Source of the DNA: Arbacia lixula
Taxonomy: Eukaryota > Echinodermata > Echinoidea > Arbacioida > Arbaciidae
Assembly (NCBI GenBank): GCA_963669155.1
Contig: OZ022578.1
Coordinates: forward strand, 10,181,730-10,245,729
Direction of reading: 5' to 3'
Length of the DNA stretch: 64,000 bases
The notes beneath the pieces are model-generated. The model was given only the letters and a program-made list of their open reading frames with translations. It was not told the origin of the DNA and made no database searches. This document shows, piece after piece, positions 35,901-45,300 of the stretch (positions are counted from its first letter, which is position 1; each line of letters begins with the position of its first letter). The translations under genes were made by a program, and so were the position numbers.

Positions 35901-38900
35901 TTTCACGTGTAATGTCAATGGGAGGGTCATTTATTTGAAATCATGAAATGACATGGCAATCTTTCAGGAGCTATATCTTTTCCTATGTTACGATCTTTTA
36001 CTATGAAATTTTAGTATGTTGTAGCTGAATCTAGTAGCTTTCGGCCATGTCGTCTCCATTTTTGTGTCACCGTTCATTTTCCAGCCCATGCCTGTGCATG
36101 AATTTGCCAATGCAGACCACCTTATACTTGTCCACAAGTATGTCTCGTTTTGTTTGTTTCGCACTGGGATTTAGCTTCTTCCAAAATCTCATAAAAGGTA
36201 TCAATTTCCTCCTCTGTACTCTCTGCAGTCGGAGTGTATACTACTATAATGGCTAGGTTAAAAGGGTGTCCCTGTATTTTGACAAGCAGTACTCTGTCAC
36301 TCAACACCCAGTAACCAAATACGCATTTTGATATGTCCGGATCCATTAATACAGCAACCCCTATTTCATGTTTGTCCCCTCCTGAATAGATCATCTTGAA
36401 ATCGTCTATCATGAAGTGTCCATTGTTCGGCCACCTGGTTTCATTTATGCCAAGTACAGTATATTTATGTTGAGCCTAATCATTTCTTGCTTCACATTTT
36501 TTAAGTTACCACTTTGATAGAGCGTCCTAACATTCCATGTTGCAATTCTCATTGCTTACACTAGCTGGATGATGGTCTGGATCCACCTGTAGCACATGAG
36601 ATGCCCAACTGGGTGAGGAACCTCCATTAGATGGGTCAGTCACCGTAACACCTTTATCTGTAAACTTTGAGTTGTGACTATGATCCATGATTGTTCTTGG
36701 AAAATATAGTGAAGTGGTTTGACGTTGCCTTCTTCACCACAGTCTGATGGCCATCAATGGGATCGCCATCATGCCCATCAGTAAAGTCGAGGTCTGCCGT
36801 TGTCTGAGGATCAGATCTTCTGCCAATATACTGCATCACTGCTGCCTGATGCAGGGCTACTGGCTTATTTAAGAGGCGGCCAGAACGTGCCTTTACCACA
36901 AGTCGTCATTGGGGATAGGCCGAACAACCCTGTCAGTGCCACCCAACAGCGCCCGGCCCCCTATTGTCCCTGTGGTCCTCCTTTAGTCGCTCTTTACGAC
37001 ACGCAGAGTTTACGTGGGGGGTATCCTTCAGGCCCCACTCCCAGACTACATTTTTTATATGCTGCTGGAAAGAAATGGTGGCCATTTTTCACATTGGCCA
37101 CCATGGATATATACTCCAGCTCAAAGGAATTGGCACAGTCAAAGGGAAGAAAGGGAAGGAGCCGCAGTTTTAAACCCTTGTATATTTTGTCCAAATCAGC
37201 ATGAAACACGATGCTTTAGGCTAAAATGCATCATGTTTCATGCTGAACTGGACAAAATATACCACGGTTTAAAACTATGGCTTCTTCCCTTTCCCTTTCC
37301 TTTTCCCTATGCCAATTCCTTTGAGCTGTAGTGTATATATGTAGATTTGACCACTACCGGTATTTAGGATAACATTAGACTGGAATATTTTTCCACATCA
37401 TATGAGGTATCATATTAAATTTACCATTTTCCCTAAAGACTTAATTTCAGGGTAATACACATTCATTCATATTTCCAAAACTTTTTTCCCTATCGAGATG
37501 GAACTTGTCAGAAATCTGTCCAAGCATCTATTTTTTGCACATCGTACAGGGCAGATGTTTGGACAGTTTTTCTAACAAGTTTCATCTCAATAGTACGGAA
37601 GATGTTGATCATCGTGGGAGTAGTATCGCTAGAGTAGTAATCTGTTGTCTCACGAAAAGGCAAACTGGAGATTGCGACGTTTCGACCGCTACTGCTAGTC
37701 TTCGTCAGGCAATGTGGACAATAGTCGCTGCGCGCGTCTCTTATAGCGTAAGCTGCGTTCCGAAGTTGCCGGAACCGCAGCGCTGCGATTGGTCGGCGCA
37801 CTCGACCAATCACTAGCCGCGGGCGGTGCGACATCCGGGCGGGTAGCGGACGTCGGGGAAAGCCCCTCGGTTGGCGGCGGCGTCGCGGGCGGGCGAACAC
37901 TGGCGGTAGCTGCACAATTGCTACTGTGGTTAGAAGCGGGCGTCGGAAGGCGGTCAAGCGGAGAGTTACGGGTGGTCGCGGGTGGCGCATGGCAGCGGAT
38001 GGTCGGAAGCCATTCCTCGGAGATCTCAATGCCGTTATCCCTATTGATGTTATTCCGATGTAAGCGGATTTGGATAGCCTCTTTCACACGCCGTGTGTAC
38101 CAGTGCTTATCCCGCGCTATGCAGCTTACCGCGTCCCAATTGGGAGGGTGATCTGCATTCCAAGCATGCTCTGCGACTGCCGAACTATCTATGCGCCGAT
38201 GCTTGACATCTCTGCGGTGCTCTACCATTCTTTCGCTGACGGGTCTACCCGTTTCCCCGATGTACACCTTGTCACAAGTCCCGCATGGAATCTTGTAGAC
38301 AATGCCATCGAGTCTGTCGGGTATCGCGGGGTCCTTAGGGCGCACTAGCTGCTTACGAATGGTAGTATTGGACTTGAAAACGGCGCTTATGCTATGCTTC
38401 TCTAAACGTCGGGAAATCGAATCGACAAACGGTAGAACAACGGTAGACTTGTACTGCATAATCTCTTTGTCGGTAGAGTTCTTCCTCTTAGTCACGCGGT
38501 TGAGGAAAGAGCGCGGGTAACCATTGGAAACTAGAGTGGAAGCAATGCGTTGTTTCTCAATGGCAGTGCAGTGCGGCTTAGAAACAATGCGCGATGCCCT
38601 GTCATAAAGGCATTTAACGACCCTGCGTTTGACGGATTGGGGATGATGCGAATCGTAAGCTAGGTATTGGTCGGTGTGCGTGGGCTTTCTGTACACTGTG
38701 GTGGTGGTGAGACGGCCCTCACTGTCGCGGTGCACCAGAGTATCGAGAAAGGCGATGCGGCTATTGTCTTCCGTCTCCATAGTGAAAACAAGTCCGATAC
38801 TACCATTCATAAGCAGCTAGTGCGCCCTAAGGACCCCGCGATACCCGACAGACTCGATGGCGTTGTCTACAAGATTCCATGCGGGACTTGTGACAAGGTG

Positions 38901-41110
38901 TACATCGGGGAAACCCGTCAGCGAAAGAATTGTAGAGCACCGCAGAGATGTCAAGCATCGGCGCATAGATAGTTCAGCAGTCGCAGAGCATGCTTGGAAT
39001 GCAGATCACCCTTCCAATTGGGACGCGGTAAGCTGCATAGCGCGGGATAAGCACTGGTACACACGGCGTGTTAAAGAGGCTATCCAAATCCACTTACATC
39101 CGAATAACATCAATAGGGATAACGGCATTGAGATCCCCGAGGAATGGCTTCCGACCATCCGCCGCCATGCGCCACCCGCGACCACCCGTAACTCTCCGCT
39201 TGACCGCCTTCCGACGCCCGCTTCTAACCACAGCAGCAATTGTGCAGCTACCGCCAGTGTTTGCCCGCCCGCGACGCCGCCGCCAACCGAGGGGCTTTCC
39301 CCGACGTCCGCTACCCGCCCGGATGTCGCACCGCCCGCGGCTAGTGATTGGTCGAGTGCGCCGACCAATCGCAGCGCGGCGGTTCCGGCACCTTCGGAAC
39401 ACAGCTTACGCTATAAAAGACGCGCGCAGCGACTATTGTCCACATTGCCTGACGAAGACTAGCAGTAGCGGTCGAAACGTCGCAATCTCCAGTTTGCCTT
39501 TTCGTGAGACAACAGATTACTACTCTAGCGAAGTTTCATCTCTTTAATGAATAAAGTTTCGGACATGAAGGAATGTGCATGTTTTACCATGAAATTAAAA
39601 TCTTTGGAAAAAAGTGTAAAAATTCATTGTTTGCCCCAAATTGTTATAAAAATCACCACAAAGCTCAACAAATGTGGTACCATCTTGTAGAAAATGTTAT
39701 CCCCTTGAATATGATACCTCATATGATTGGGAAAATGTTCCATTCAAATGTTATCTTAAATAGTGGTCAATACTACATTTCCATGGCGGCCATTTCTTTC
39801 CACCAGCATATTCGTGAAGGTAATCCACATAGAAAATGTGCAGGCTGTTCTCTCAAACACATCGATACTAAATAACGTTTTACAACAGCCCATGTCAGGC
39901 AGACCCCCAAAATCGGGGTTTGCTCCCTGCGTACAAATATCATTCATTGTATCAGCGTTTTGGTATTACAAACAGTGGTGACGGGGATGCACATGATACC
40001 ACAAATGAAAATGATGGTGATGGTGACAATAATTGTTATCCGCCTGCCTTGTCAGCAATCTGCGGGGGGGGGGGGGGGGGGGGGATTGGGGGGGGGGGGG
40101 AGTTTTCACAGGCATGTGACAGGGAGTTTTCACAGGGATGTTTTCTTTGTTACAGCTATTTTGTGCATATCCGCGGCTCAAATACCTCAAGCCCCATGTA
40201 TCACAACGAACTATTGTCCATAGACTGTGTACAACGGATAGATCGTCCGCGCACAGCGATTCGGAGACCGCTGATTGGGCAATCGCGCAGATCACGTCAT
40301 GACCACGTGGTTGCCTTCCGACTGCGTGTGGAAGTATCGATAGCGATAACGATATCCGGTCACATTGTGTACGCAGGAAATGGTCTTGGTTCGTGATCGG
40401 ATCGCTCCAGTATCGATCGAAAATTATCGAAACTCTGGAATTTCATGCATATTGACTGACGGTCCTAAAACCCGGAAGCTAATTGACTTTGTACACGTTG
40501 CGATAGACTCTACAAATTCCAACAAACACGATGCGGGGGTGACGCTAATTCGTACGATTTTCACGGAAAAGCAAGAAGCAATCGAAATTCGCTTACCTGT
40601 GCGGTATCGGTGAGAAAATAGATCCTCTGAGAATACCTTTCAAAATTCATATGAAATATAGGAAAGTGAAATTCTAGGTCGATTTTGGTACGAGGTGATA
40701 GAGAATTTTACACTTGTTTTGGTGGAATACTGTGTGGGGACATAGAAGGCTTGCACTGCGCATGCTTACTATATTTTCATTCATAAATTGGCTCTCAGCA
40801 GTGGCTGGATGACGTCATGTAATAAGCAAAAATGGACACGACCGCTAGCGACCACGCTCCGCTATCCGTTGTACACGATTGTTCGTTGTGTGTATCATAT
40901 TCATGGTTACAGGTACCTTTCTTTTAGGCCTGCCTTGTCAGCAATCTGCTTCACAGTGCTCTCCTCCTCATTCAGCTCAATGAGCACATCAAAGAGACCA
41001 GTCTGGGAACCCAAACAGACAGCCAGTGAGACAAAGCCGTGAGTCACGATACTACCAAACCTCTGCACAAATGTCTCAGTCGTCTCGGCTTCATGCTCTT
41101 CATCTGCCAT
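23358..41110 (-). CDS. SAM-dependent methyltransferase, Rv2258c-like (spliced gene, four exons)
   Basis: Joining 41110-40917, 32251-32040, 30691-30569 and 23932-23358 gives 1104 bases, or 367 residues plus a stop, with every splice phase consistent and all introns GT/AG. The N-terminal third (about residues 10-110) is a winged-helix/dimerisation domain (FVQRFGSIVTHGFVSLAVCLG, TVKQIADKAGLKERYVKEWL). The rest is a Rossmann methyltransferase domain with motif I VLDLGCGRG, an acidic strand-2 end (GLDFSEE) and a YCDAAAMP block. This matches the Rv2258c-like family, a methyltransferase group widespread in bacteria and invertebrates. Its substrate is unknown and cannot be inferred here. It should be a soluble cytosolic enzyme, since there is no signal peptide or membrane segment. 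Start ATG 41110 is the first in frame; the upstream in-frame GTG is not needed. Introns are 8665, 1348 and 6636 bp and crowded with transposons. It faces away from GOLPH3. Confidence 0.93.
24008..26305. other. methyltransferase intron 3, distal part with CACCC-type repeats
   Basis: No gene. A 52-bp stretch (TTTTGAATA ... TCATTGGTTTTC) is present twice, at about 24810-24856 and 24951-24998. Between those copies and again at 25185-25245 lies a shared sequence, TTTCACCCTCRAATCGTC ... GAGTTCCAGGGTGAAG. GTGTGAAAGG plus CGGGTGAA motifs recur at 25127, 25247 and 25815. This looks like overlapping copies of one short mobile repeat. Confidence 0.6.
26310..26960 (+). pseudogene. Penelope-like element fragment with GIY-YIG endonuclease
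   Basis: Plus-strand frames around 26660-26820 read IVYNIPCTGCDHSYIGETAR, then ISERIMEHKRDVRLHRTDSS, and later HWYT. This is the GIY-YIG nuclease module that follows reverse transcriptase in Penelope-like elements (GIY replaced by VYN, YIG kept). Stops and frameshifts break it. It is diverged from the head-to-head pair at 37589-39530. Confidence 0.8.
26961..27582. other. intron 3 filler with a TATA-like site
   Basis: No gene recognised. GGGTATATAAGAAG at about 27399 is a good TATA-box match followed by a run that could be a transposon promoter. No coding frame follows it, so I leave it unassigned. Confidence 0.4.
27583..28984. mobile_element. repeat element bounded by ATGCCTCCGCC, with an internal tandem array
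   Basis: Starts ATGCCTCCGCC and ends GGCGGAGGCAT, a matching terminal inverted repeat. The interior holds eight degenerate units, each with a TTCATTGACCTTTGAC-like core, spaced about 105-180 bp (27706, 27813, 27975, 28141, 28285, 28466, 28620, 28780). Near the right end is a GGAC tetranucleotide run and a second ATGCCTCC ... hairpin. It encodes nothing convincing. Confidence 0.75.
29233..29710 (+). mobile_element. CR1/L2-like LINE, 3' fragment
   Basis: Same family as 2486-4490 but on the plus strand. GTCTTTATTGGTTGCCCCTG, then the GLCSCRAKPVEFSSTEF-like C-terminal coding stretch, and a 3' end near GCTATACAAATTCTATGTG followed by TTATTATTTT. Only the last roughly 480 bp remain. Confidence 0.85.
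29719..29870. mobile_element. 152-bp foldback hairpin
   Basis: TATAGAGGGTTCCCA at the left is matched by TGGGAACCCTCTATA at the right, and almost the whole interior (CAGCCATATTGGA, AAAACCTGTGCATCAGACCA and so on) pairs across a short loop. Near-perfect long arms suggest a recent MITE. In the pre-mRNA it would fold into a roughly 70-bp duplex. Confidence 0.85.
29878..30420. repeat. tandem array with a GACCTATGAC-type unit
   Basis: Four degenerate units of about 130-150 bp, each with TTAGGATTTGAC, CCTATGAC, CTGACCCAAAAT, TTGTCCTGTCATGTA and CATTGAA blocks (about 29885, 29985, 30130 and 30270). It resembles the array at 27583-28984 in style but not in sequence. Confidence 0.65.
30569..30691 (-). 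CDS. methyltransferase exon 3
   Basis: The acceptor TCTCTTAG precedes GACTGTCATAC. The reading YSNYDEFHSFMASLSGRWV and NHLVQDFLPSIPKIQEKL corresponds to the segment just before motif I in Rv2258c-like enzymes. The donor is CTCA|GTAAGG. A plus-strand open frame over the same bases is only its antisense shadow. Confidence 0.92.
30692..32039 (-). other. methyltransferase intron 2
   Basis: 1348 bp, no gene. It contains a second copy of the exon 2 donor region at 31850-31876 (see findings). Confidence 0.85.
32040..32251 (-). CDS. methyltransferase exon 2
   Basis: The acceptor CCGGACAG precedes GTATGTGAAAGAG. The split Arg codon is completed and the frame continues YVKEWLGIMVCAQIIDINP through FKKDGPS. 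The exon ends CCTTCAG|GTAAGT. It encodes the end of the winged-helix domain and the linker to the catalytic domain. Confidence 0.93.
32741..32872. mobile_element. GC-rich TTTACACC hairpin element, copy 2
   Basis: Starts GGCCCGATTTACACC and ends GGTGTAAATGGGGTC, an inverted repeat at 13 of 15 positions, flanked by TCT on both sides (32738-32740 and 32873-32875). It sits inside the LINE between the codons for IPWTDR and TNEEVLRR; removing it plus one TCT joins them in frame. It is the reverse-orientation relative of 18457-18588. Confidence 0.85.
34198..34289. repeat. exact 46-bp tandem duplication
   Basis: Two identical adjacent copies of a 46-bp segment (starts TCTTGATTTAATCG, ends CTCGCCATCT) lie in the LINE linker between endonuclease and reverse transcriptase. 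Perfect identity means it is recent or an assembly artefact. Confidence 0.95.
34942..36127 (-). mobile_element. 1.2-kb retroposed insert inside the LINE endonuclease
   Basis: TTGTCC flanks both sides (34936-34941 and 36128-36133). On the minus strand the insert ends in an A-rich tail, AAATAAATAAATAAAGAAAG, as retroposed copies do. It splits the endonuclease between EEAKSQCE and EVICHG. It has no convincing coding frame, contains CGCGCG-rich patches near 35222-35360 and several TGACGTCA sites. Its source is not recognised; a long SINE-like or non-autonomous LINE copy is likely. Confidence 0.78.
37110..37338. mobile_element. palindromic foldback element, copy 1
   Basis: Starts near ACTCCAGCTCAAAGGAATTG and ends near CAATTCCTTTGAGCTGTAGT, with purine-rich GGGAAAGGG stretches inside the left arm and the matching pyrimidines on the right. 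The centre is CAGCATGAAACACGATGCTT ... AAGCATCATG-type sequence. Other copies are at 48845-50039 and 50756-50999. No coding content. Confidence 0.85.
37670..37725 (-). ncRNA. candidate hammerhead ribozyme in the minus Penelope copy
   Basis: Reading the minus strand, CTGACGA is followed by a short stem-loop and GTCGAAAC, the spacing and conserved cores (CUGANGA and GAAA) of a hammerhead. Penelope-like elements are known to carry such ribozymes near their ends. Stem I and stem III pairing has not been verified. Confidence 0.5.
39430..39490 (+). ncRNA. candidate hammerhead ribozyme in the plus Penelope copy
   Basis: CTGACGA at 39449-39455 and GAAA at 39474-39477 are separated by GACTAGCAGTAGCGGTC, which can form stem II. 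The block is conserved with the minus copy. Full folding was not checked. Confidence 0.5.
40196..40894. repeat. inverted-repeat segment just inside methyltransferase intron 1
   Basis: GTGTACAACGGATAG at 40227-40241 is matched by its reverse complement at 40862-40876. Partial matching (CACAACGAAC ... ATTGT) extends outward. This may be a roughly 700-bp TIR element; I could not fix its TSD. Confidence 0.5.
40917..41110 (-). CDS. methyltransferase exon 1
   Basis: ATG at 41110-41108, ending AAAGAAAG before the donor GTACCT. It encodes MADEEHEAETTETFVQRF through AGLKE plus two bases of a split Arg codon. Immediately upstream, read on the minus strand, is a poly-C tract ending CCAG|GTGG, which could be a splice acceptor for an upstream non-coding exon. 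Confidence 0.92.
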
Positions 41111-42300
41111 TGTCGATTGCACTTATTCCACCTGGGGGGGGGGGGGGGGGGAGGAGGACAGGGCAGTACAGTTAAGATGAGGAACAGTTATGCAAGTAGT
41201 AAGCAGAAGTTTGTTGGACTCTTAAGAGCTCTTCTTGTTTTGCAGTTTCCCAGGGTCCGACTTCCCATGAACCCGCACAGAAGATATGATAAAAGCCGAT
41301 TATTCCACTTTCAAAGCAAATTTACTCCATACCTATTTTCATTCAATCAACGTTGACTCAATATTACTTTGTGGCAACCCCTAGGCCTAGAAGAAATTCT
41401 CTTTGTTCCAGCATTACTTAACCTCGTTGCAGATTTACTTCCCCAAAATATCACTCTTTGTCTCATTAAACATTCAGAACTTTTATGTTAGTAGATTTTC
41501 CTGTTTTTTATGGCTCCTATTAAGAACAACCCATTTTTTTTACTGAAGTTCCCCTTTAAAAAGTTCTCAGTGCGTTACTACTAGTTCTACCATCTATTTT
41601 CCACAGTAGAGTTATAACTAGTTATATACTCATATTCATAAACAAATTATATGAAACCATCCATATTTATAACAATAAACTGCACAGAATAAGTCTCATG
41701 AGCCATGTAACCAAGTTGCTTCTAAATATAATACAACAATGGAGTGCAAACAAGATTGATTACGAAAAGTCAATCACAGAATGGAGTTTATAGACGCGGA
41801 ACCAAATAGGCCTACATGTAATATGATTCTTTAAATAAGTTTGATTTTAAAATAATTTTGAAATCGTGGAACAACATCAGTCATATTCCTCATTTTCAAA
41901 AACATTAGTCCATGCACTTATATTTACATACTGAATCTCGCGTCAGATGTCCAGGCCTATCTGAAAAACGGTCAGCGTGAAATTCATCCGAAAATACGAG
42001 GATACAATCACCGACGCCTAGGTCAGTGGATACCAAAGAGAGCGCTCTACGATCTACATGGGGTAGATACACTGAAGTCTGAACTACCACTACGATAGTG
42101 GTATAGTTCGGTAGTAGGTTGATACTGTAACCACAGAAATAGAGAGACTCTCTCTATTTCTGTGACTGTAACACAAAAATGAATTTAGGAAATTTTTACG
42201 GTGTCCTCTAGTCGTCTGACATCTACGAACAATAGCGTTGATATGAACACATTTTTTTCCTCCTATATGTCTCTTTAACGACACCAATAAGTATACAGTC
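41111..42300. other. divergent intergenic region, methyltransferase side
   Basis: No gene. A (G)17 run lies 29 bp upstream of the methyltransferase ATG. A perfect hairpin, CAGAAATAGAGAGA ... TCTCTCTATTTCTG, lies at about 42133-42164. Promoter elements could not be identified with confidence. Confidence 0.6.
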
Positions 42301-45300
42301 AAATTTGGGATGCAAGCGGCAAGGGGCTGTGGAAGTGGGTGAAGGGGGGGGGGGGGGGGGGGTGTAGCCCAACGAACTAAAACATAGTTCTGTGGTGTAG
42401 CCCCCAAAATGCCCTAGGGGCAACTTTCTTTTGTTTTTTAATACTTTTTCTCAAGAATAAATAACTGGAACCATGCTTAGCTAGGTATTGCGGACCTTAA
42501 GTTGTTAGAATGGGGGGGGGGGGGACACAAATCGCAAGGAGACGGAAGGGGGTAGGCCCCCCCCACACAAAAAAAAAAATGGCCCCATTGGGCAACTTCC
42601 CTTATTTTTTACTTTTTCAGAAGAATGAATAACTAAATTTTAACCAAACTTGATAGGAATTATCCTTAGTTATTAGGGACCTTAACTGTTTTTCAATAGT
42701 GGTATGCAAAGTGACCAGGGGCAGGGGGAGGAGCCCTCCCCCCCCCCCCGCAAAAATAATAATAATAATAATAATAATAATAATTTTAAATAAAAAATTT
42801 CCCCAGGGGGCAAATTCCACTCATTTTCCAATTTTTCTCAAAGGTAAATGGCTGGATTTTAAGCAAACTTGAAATAAGTCACCTCGGAAAAGAAGACCTA
42901 AGTTTGTAAAAAAAAAAAATGGGATACATCTACGAAATAAATGTTGGATTTCCTAAATAGTCGACAGATTTTTCTCAGACAATGAGAAAGACTTATTACA
43001 AATGCAGAACCCATCTGACATTAACTATAGCCCGGTACCACCTCGGAAATGCGCCTTGCTGTCCAAGAAAAAATGAATGTTTTCTCGAATGTATCCTAAC
43101 TGTACCTACAGAAACCAAGGATAATCTTGATACACTTGCAGTCGTCGCGTACTCATCTGATCAGGAGACAAGGAGGATCCAAAATGGCGTGAATGGCTGC
43201 CAAAGCCATGCATTTAGCTTTATTCTGCTCTATTTTTACTTACAAGCACCAAATTTGGTACACGGGTTAATGATTATGAACTCAACAAAATTAGATATAG
43301 AGGCACTAAAAAATGTTACAAATTTGTGTAAGTTATACATGTAGCCATACATGTAGCCATTAAATGAGCTGCACTCTATGTGCTTGTGAAATTCCTCACT
43401 GGTGAAATAAACATTGCGCAATGTGTACTACCTGGAAGACTCTGGCAGGTGTTATTTACATAAGAGAATGTTACACCTACCTGGGACTCATTAGCATAAT
43501 AAAGGAGACACTGTCTGGGGTGTGCCTGTGGAGTTCAGTGACCTTTTGGGCCAGTGATGACTCATCAGTGTAATGTGGATCAGGTCAATATTGTTTGTCA
43601 TGTATTTCTAGATGTACTGAGAATTTTCTAGAAGCAGATAATAGAACCTTCTAGAATGTACAGATATATGAGCTGTTTTGGACATGAACTCAGAGTTTAT
43701 ATAATCTTAACTCCAGTCACCTGGGTAATAGTAACCTGATTAGAGTTTACATCTCATCTCGCTCCAGACACCTGTGGTAATAGTAACCTGTAGTAAGAGT
43801 TTGTTGTGACCTTGGCTCGATAATCACCTGTGGATTTATACGAGAATTTTCTCTACGTGGATAACTACCTGCCTGTTAAATAGTGCTTATGAGATCCTGC
43901 CTGTGAAAGCCGTATACTCTGTGGATTGATATTTGACCATCTTGGATCATTATATTTGGACTTGACTATCTGGAATACCTGCTCTTTAGCGTTCAACATT
44001 GGGATCAACATCGCGATCATATTTTTGGGAATACTGGATCGGATTTTCAACTGGACCATCAGGCGAGAGCCGTGAATTTATTCGACTATAGTATCCTCCA
44101 GCATTGTAAGCTAATACATATATTTAAATGTATATGTAGAGTAATTGATAAGATCATTGTACAAGTTTGTAAAAGTTTGTCTTGATTTTAAAGGGGAAAT
44201 ACCCCATATAATAGAGAAGGCATGAACTAAATATTGGTATCATTTTGTGCGATCCTTTCTGGCGTGAATTTATCGTAACACTGCAAACTTCATGAAAGTT
44301 TGCATATATTTAGCACATATCTTTGGGATACTAACTGTGAAATTTTAAGGTTAGAGGTACTATAATTCCCATAGATTAAATGAAAATCTACCTACTTTTC
44401 ACTGAGATTTGACTATTTTCGTAGTACGAAAAAAGGAAGCTCGATCAATTACCGAAGATTTCCTCATAGCCGAATATTACGCTTTGTCGCTTCTATGGAA
44501 GGGTTATATAGCCACTCTCTCTCTCAAATGATGGCAAAGCCAGGGAACTTTCAGAATTAGGTCTGCAAAACATATGTCCTTAAGATGCCATTTTTCCAGT
44601 AGGGGTTCAAAAGGTCTGCCAAGGCAATGTTTTTTTTTTTTTTAGCTTTATTCTGTTTTACTATAATCTACAAGAATGAAATTTGGTACATAGGTTTCAA
44701 ATCATAAACTAGGCAATTTTACAATATAGAAGAAATAAAGAATTTAACTTGAGGTGTCGTTTTCCAAGATGGCCGTCAATCTAACATATTAATCTTTATT
44801 CCCTTCAGTTTGTTTCATTTGATCGAGATATGTTCATAGTGAGGGCCGCAAGAAAAGAGATTATTGGCAATGTATAGTGACAAAAGAACAAAGAGTGGCC
44901 TTGAAACCACCGCCAAAACATATGGCCCCAAATTATAACGATGATATGATTTCATGTTAAAGGGGGGGGGGGGGGGGGGGGGGGAGAAGAATGGTTCCTC
45001 CTTGTCCCCTCACCAGATGAGTACGCAATAATTTTTTTGTGTACGTTAGATTATTTTTGGTTACTGTACAGTTTGGATACATTCTAGAAAACATTCCCTT
45101 TTTCTTAAAATTTCAGATGGCTTCCCCATTTCTAACAAAATTTTCCCATTGCCTGAGAATTATCTGTCAAATTTTGATTAAATGTAACATTCATCCTTTT
45201 TTTTCATATATATATATATATCCCATTTTTACAACCTTACAACCCCCCCCCCCCCCTTCCCCAGCCCCTTGCCACTTGTCTACCCCAATTACCTCAGGAT

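Larger units (their letters stand above)
32429..37043 (-). mobile_element. RTE-clade LINE, full length with nested insertions
   Basis: GACTA flanks both sides (32424-32428 and 37044-37048). Read on the minus strand, a 5' leader (about 37043-36560) precedes the apurinic-type endonuclease, which starts MRIATWNVRTLYQSGNLKNV near 36553. It continues at 36412-36140 (GGDKHEIGVAVLMD) and at 34926-34546 (IMGDLNAKVGRGREG). The reverse transcriptase follows at 33834-33308 (FINYSKAFDKVRH, GVRQRCVISPDLFN, LRFADDTVLIAE). The C-terminal part (MYGSEAWS, RIPWTDR, FVGHIIRKDSLENLALTGKI, KRGRGMKR) ends near 32440 with a short (TAGA)n tail. The style is that of RTE/BovB LINEs, whose endonuclease is often mis-annotated as craniofacial development protein 2. 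Stops and frameshifts inactivate it. Confidence 0.88.
37589..39530. mobile_element. head-to-head pair of Penelope-like elements
   Basis: A 12-bp target duplication AAGTTTCATCTC flanks the pair (37577-37588 and 39531-39542). The minus-strand copy (38810-37695) reads the end of reverse transcriptase (IAFLDTLVHRD, TTTVYRKPTHTDQYL) and the GIY-YIG nuclease (GIVYKIPCGTCDKVYIGE, then GRPVSERMVEHRRDVKHR). The plus-strand copy begins at about 38790, within the reverse transcriptase-nuclease linker, and repeats the nuclease to 39462, with a short deletion after YIGET. Both end in the same GC-rich 3' tail. Neither has a full reverse transcriptase, so neither is autonomous. Confidence 0.9.
32337..39935. 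mobile_element. hAT-like foldback element, deleted inside and loaded with insertions
   Basis: The pieces 32337-32428, 37049-37109, 37339-37588 and 39531-39935 align in order with the two arms of the 2.6-kb foldback at 56365-58996. The left end is CCAAGGGGCAAGACAGGTTT and the right end GGGGTTTGCTCCCTGCG. The left arm runs directly into the right arm near 37540, so the middle was lost. Three later insertions (RTE LINE, foldback, Penelope pair) interrupt it. I see no clean 8-bp TSD at this copy. Confidence 0.75.

Noticed and set aside
37508-38029. Arg/Pro-rich 173-codon frame and other GC-rich frames to 39547
   Set aside because: Alternate frames of the Penelope tails; they follow the GC-rich composition and recur in both arms.
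43236-43421. Frames crossing the solo LTR left border
   Set aside because: They span a repeat junction and match nothing.
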